Shown here: in pieces, positions 62,116 through 64,000 of the stretch
How the letters are laid out: the number at the start of each line of letters is the position of its first letter
How positions within the stretch are numbered: position 1 is the stretch's first letter
Source: Haematomicrobium sanguinis DSM 21259
Lineage (GTDB): Bacteria; Actinomycetota; Actinomycetes; Actinomycetales; Micrococcaceae
Direction of reading: 5' to 3'
NCBI RefSeq assembly: GCF_000688395.1
Contig: NZ_JIAG01000004.1
Location: forward strand, 62,001 to 126,000
DNA: 64,000 nucleotides
The notes under the pieces: generated by a model
Told to the model about the DNA's origin: nothing
The model's database searches: none
What the model saw: only the letters and a program-made list of their open reading frames with translations
Position numbers and translations under genes: made by a program

Positions 62116-63207
62116 GTGATCGTTCGAACGCATGGGGAAGCCATGAAAGCCACTCTGGCGCAGGTGGCTCCAGGCACGGAACTACGCGATGGGCTGGAGC
62201 GCATTCTGCGTGGACGGACAGGCGCCCTGATTGTCCTTGGCTATGACAAGACGGTGGAGTCCCTGTGTACCGGTGGCTTTGAGATTGGCATTGCCTTCTC
62301 CCCCACACGTCTTCGCGAACTGGCGAAAATGGACGGCGCAATTGTGTTGGATCGCGACGCCTCGCAGATCATCCGGGCCGGGGTTCAGCTGGTCCCGGAT
62401 CCGACGATTGAGACTCAAGAATCGGGAACCCGACACCGCACCGCGGAGCGGGTTGCCAAACAGACCGGGCTACCCGTCATTTCGGTAAGCCAATCGATGC
62501 ACATTATTGCCCTGTACGTGGGCCAGACCCGTCACGTACTGGAGGGCTCTGAAATCATCATGGCTCGCGCCAATCAGGCGTTGCAGACGATGGAACGGTA
62601 CCGGTCCAGATTGGATAAGGTGACCCAGAACCTCTCCTCGATGGAGATCGAGTCCACAGTGACTGTGCGGGATGTCGCCTTGGCCTTGCAGCGCGAGGAA
62701 ATGGTGCGGCGAATTTCCGAAGAGATTTCGCAATACGTGTTGGAACTCGGCGCAGACGGTCGGCTTCTGGCGTTGCAACTTGAGGAATTGCGCGCCGGGC
62801 TCGGCGAAGGCGCAAGCCAGATTTTCCGCGACTACGCCGCGGTTGACGCGAACGACGCGAATTTCGAGACCAGTATCGAGGCTAAAGTTCAGGCTCTGGA
62901 AAATCTGGACTCGGCAGGGCTGATTGACCTGACGGCGATTGCACGGATTGTTGGGTTTAACGGGGGCCTGGAGGCACTGGACGGGGTTGTCCAGCCGCGC
63001 GGTTACCGGTTGTTGGCTTCGATCAAGGCGATGCCGCCGGTGGTGGCGAACCGCTTGGTCAATCATTTCGACGGCCTGCAGAACTTGATGGCCGCCGGCA
63101 TCGATGAGCTCATGCAGGTTGAACAAATTGGTGAGCAACGGGCTCGCACGGTTCGTGAGGGACTGTCGCGATTGGCGGAATCGAGCCTGTTGGATCGATA
63201 CCTCTAG
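62116..63207 (+). CDS. disA: DNA-integrity scanning protein / diadenylate cyclase DisA
   Basis: 363 residues, GTG start. The cyclase domain carries MDGAIVLDRDASQII (DGA) and GTRHRTAERVAKQTGLPVIS (RHR) for making c-di-AMP from two ATP. A helical spine and a C-terminal helix-hairpin-helix DNA-binding domain (LMQVEQIGEQRARTVREGL) follow. It scans DNA and stops synthesis at branched structures. Follows radA, as in many actinobacteria and Bacillus. Confidence 0.97.
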   Translation: MIVRTHGEAMKATLAQVAPGTELRDGLERILRGRTGALIVLGYDKTVESLCTGGFEIGIAFSPTRLRELAKMDGAIVLDRDASQIIRAGVQLVPDPTIETQESGTRHRTAERVAKQTGLPVISVSQSMHIIALYVGQTRHVLEGSEIIMARANQALQTMERYRSRLDKVTQNLSSMEIESTVTVRDVALALQREEMVRRISEEISQYVLELGADGRLLALQLEELRAGLGEGASQIFRDYAAVDANDANFETSIEAKVQALENLDSAGLIDLTAIARIVGFNGGLEALDGVVQPRGYRLLASIKAMPPVVANRLVNHFDGLQNLMAAGIDELMQVEQIGEQRARTVREGLSRLAESSLLDRYL

Positions 63208-63216
63208 CGCCGCCAG

Positions 63217-63864
63217 TTACTGAAGCTGGAAGGTTGCGGGTTCGCTTTGAATGTCGCCAAGACGCACCGTCAGCTTGTAGGTGCCCGGTAGCGGAACGGC
63301 TTGCACCGGTTGGCAACCCGGGGCAGTGCGGTTGCGTTCCCAGGTGAAGTTCGCGGTTTCGCTTTTGCCGGGCGGGATGGTTTTTTCCAAGTCGACGGGG
63401 TCGGCTTGGCAGTCGGCGCTGGAGAAAATGCGGTCATCTCCAGAGAAAATCTGGAACTCTTGCTGGGTGGTGCCCACGTTAATTGTGCAATCAACCGAGT
63501 TATTGTTCTTGACCGTCAGCGTCAGCACCGGATTCTTGTCTGCAGGGTAGGACGCGGCGTCCGTGCTCGCGCTCACCTCGATCTTGTCCGGTTGGCAACT
63601 GTTCGGGTCTGCGGTTGGTGGGTCCTCGGCGGCGGCGCTCGGATCGCCGCTCTGGTTCCCCGTGCTCGAGGTGGGTTGAGCTTGGGAGGAGGCATCGCCG
63701 TCGTTCTTCGCTGAATTGCCGCCAATCATTTTGGCGAGCGCAATGCCGCCGGCAACGAGCAACGCGAGGATCACCAAGATCGCGATCCCGGCAACTAGGC
63801 GACGCCGACGGTAGACCGCCGGGGATACCTTCGGTTGCGCCTTGGGGCGGCGATTTTCTGCCAT
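63217..63864 (-). CDS. Membrane-anchored hypothetical protein with an extracytoplasmic beta domain
   Basis: 215 residues, ATG. A basic N-terminus and one membrane helix (LVAGIAILVILALLVAGGIA) precede a Ser/Pro/Asp-rich linker and a ~110-residue domain with four cysteines (SCQPDKIEVSAST, VDCTINVGTTQQEF, SSADCQADPVDLEK, APGCQPVQAVPLP) likely forming disulfides. An Ig/FN-like beta fold is plausible. Convergent with disA and divergent from mutY. Unknown function. Confidence 0.8.
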   Translation of the reverse strand: MAENRRPKAQPKVSPAVYRRRRLVAGIAILVILALLVAGGIALAKMIGGNSAKNDGDASSQAQPTSSTGNQSGDPSAAAEDPPTADPNSCQPDKIEVSASTDAASYPADKNPVLTLTVKNNNSVDCTINVGTTQQEFQIFSGDDRIFSSADCQADPVDLEKTIPPGKSETANFTWERNRTAPGCQPVQAVPLPGTYKLTVRLGDIQSEPATFQLQ

Positions 63865-63930
63865 GTGTCTAGGGTAGGCGCGCGCGGCGGCAACGGCCGG
63901 GAACCACGCCGCGCCGGTACACTATGCCGA

Positions 63931-64000
63931 GTGAGTTCCCCGGATATTGAGCGCGTGCGGTGCGCGATTGTTGACTGGTATGGGCGCAGTGCGCGCGATC
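63931..64000 (+). CDS. mutY: A/G-specific adenine glycosylase (5' part only)
   Basis: The visible N-terminus SSPDIERVRCAIVDWYGRSA matches the start of MutY (…VVDWY…RDLPWR type). GTG start at 63931. The position next to disA-radA is the conserved actinobacterial location of mutY. Only 23 codons lie in the window, so the call rests on those and on synteny. Confidence 0.65.
   Translation, partial: MSSPDIERVRCAIVDWYGRSARD

Overview
The window is chromosomal DNA from a high-G+C Gram-positive bacterium (Actinomycetota, most likely Actinomycetales). The signs are many GTG/TTG starts, a DtxR-type iron box, a PHO box with 11-bp repeats, an Asp23/AmaP/DUF6286 cluster, a SpaA-type sortase pilus locus, and the radA-disA-mutY order. 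I do not name a genus from sequence alone. No rRNA, CRISPR array or phage structural genes were seen. Four tRNAs are present: Phe, Asp and Glu in a leftward cluster near 15.7-16.0 kb, and Lys at 51.9 kb.

Left part (1-32 kb). A ROK repressor diverges from a four-gene sugar/polyol catabolic operon (two Gfo/Idh/MocA dehydrogenases, a TIM-barrel sugar-phosphate isomerase, a ThuA-like protein). Then come rhodanese, nadE, an orphan iron-siderophore binding lipoprotein behind an iron box, exonuclease III, a GH13 alpha-glucosidase and a leftward Asp23/AmaP envelope operon. A GT87 mannosyltransferase is bracketed by ~140-bp direct repeats. After the tRNAs come housekeeping and accessory genes: EamA, a metallopeptidase, a tandem universal stress protein, a spermidine-synthase-like methyltransferase, GDPD, DUF445, EcsC, an esterase, TetR with a flavin monooxygenase, NupC, an FAD oxidoreductase and a GH3 enzyme with a frameshifted anchor.

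Centre (33.0-42.5 kb). A ~9.5-kb integrative mobilizable element has inserted precisely into a LLM-type flavin oxidoreductase gene. The two gene halves sit at 32,230-33,018 and 42,502-42,759, and they rejoin in frame across an 11-bp duplication (TAGCGCATGTC). The element encodes a large serine recombinase, small DNA-binding proteins, a HUH-plus-SF3-helicase Rep of the kind seen in CRESS-like plasmids with iteron-like repeats upstream, a MobC/relaxase/overlapping MobB-like module (relaxase interrupted by an in-frame TAG), and a cadmium/lead cargo operon: cmtR, a P1B-ATPase, lspA and a thioredoxin-fold protein.

Right part (42.8-64 kb). A leftward sortase-pilus locus holds two large adhesins (one frameshifted at a G5/C5 run), a major pilin with a pilin motif and LPFTG, and a class C sortase. 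Phosphate genes follow: a DUF47-PiT pair and a pstSCAB operon with a PHO box and an attenuator hairpin after pstS. The window closes with a FUSC-family membrane protein, radA, disA, a membrane-anchored hypothetical and the start of mutY.

Scattered throughout are unusual nested two-tier inverted repeats of unrelated sequence in intergenic spaces, a recurrent word GTACGACGGC, and a pair of repeats in which the hairpin interior is flipped in one copy relative to the other.
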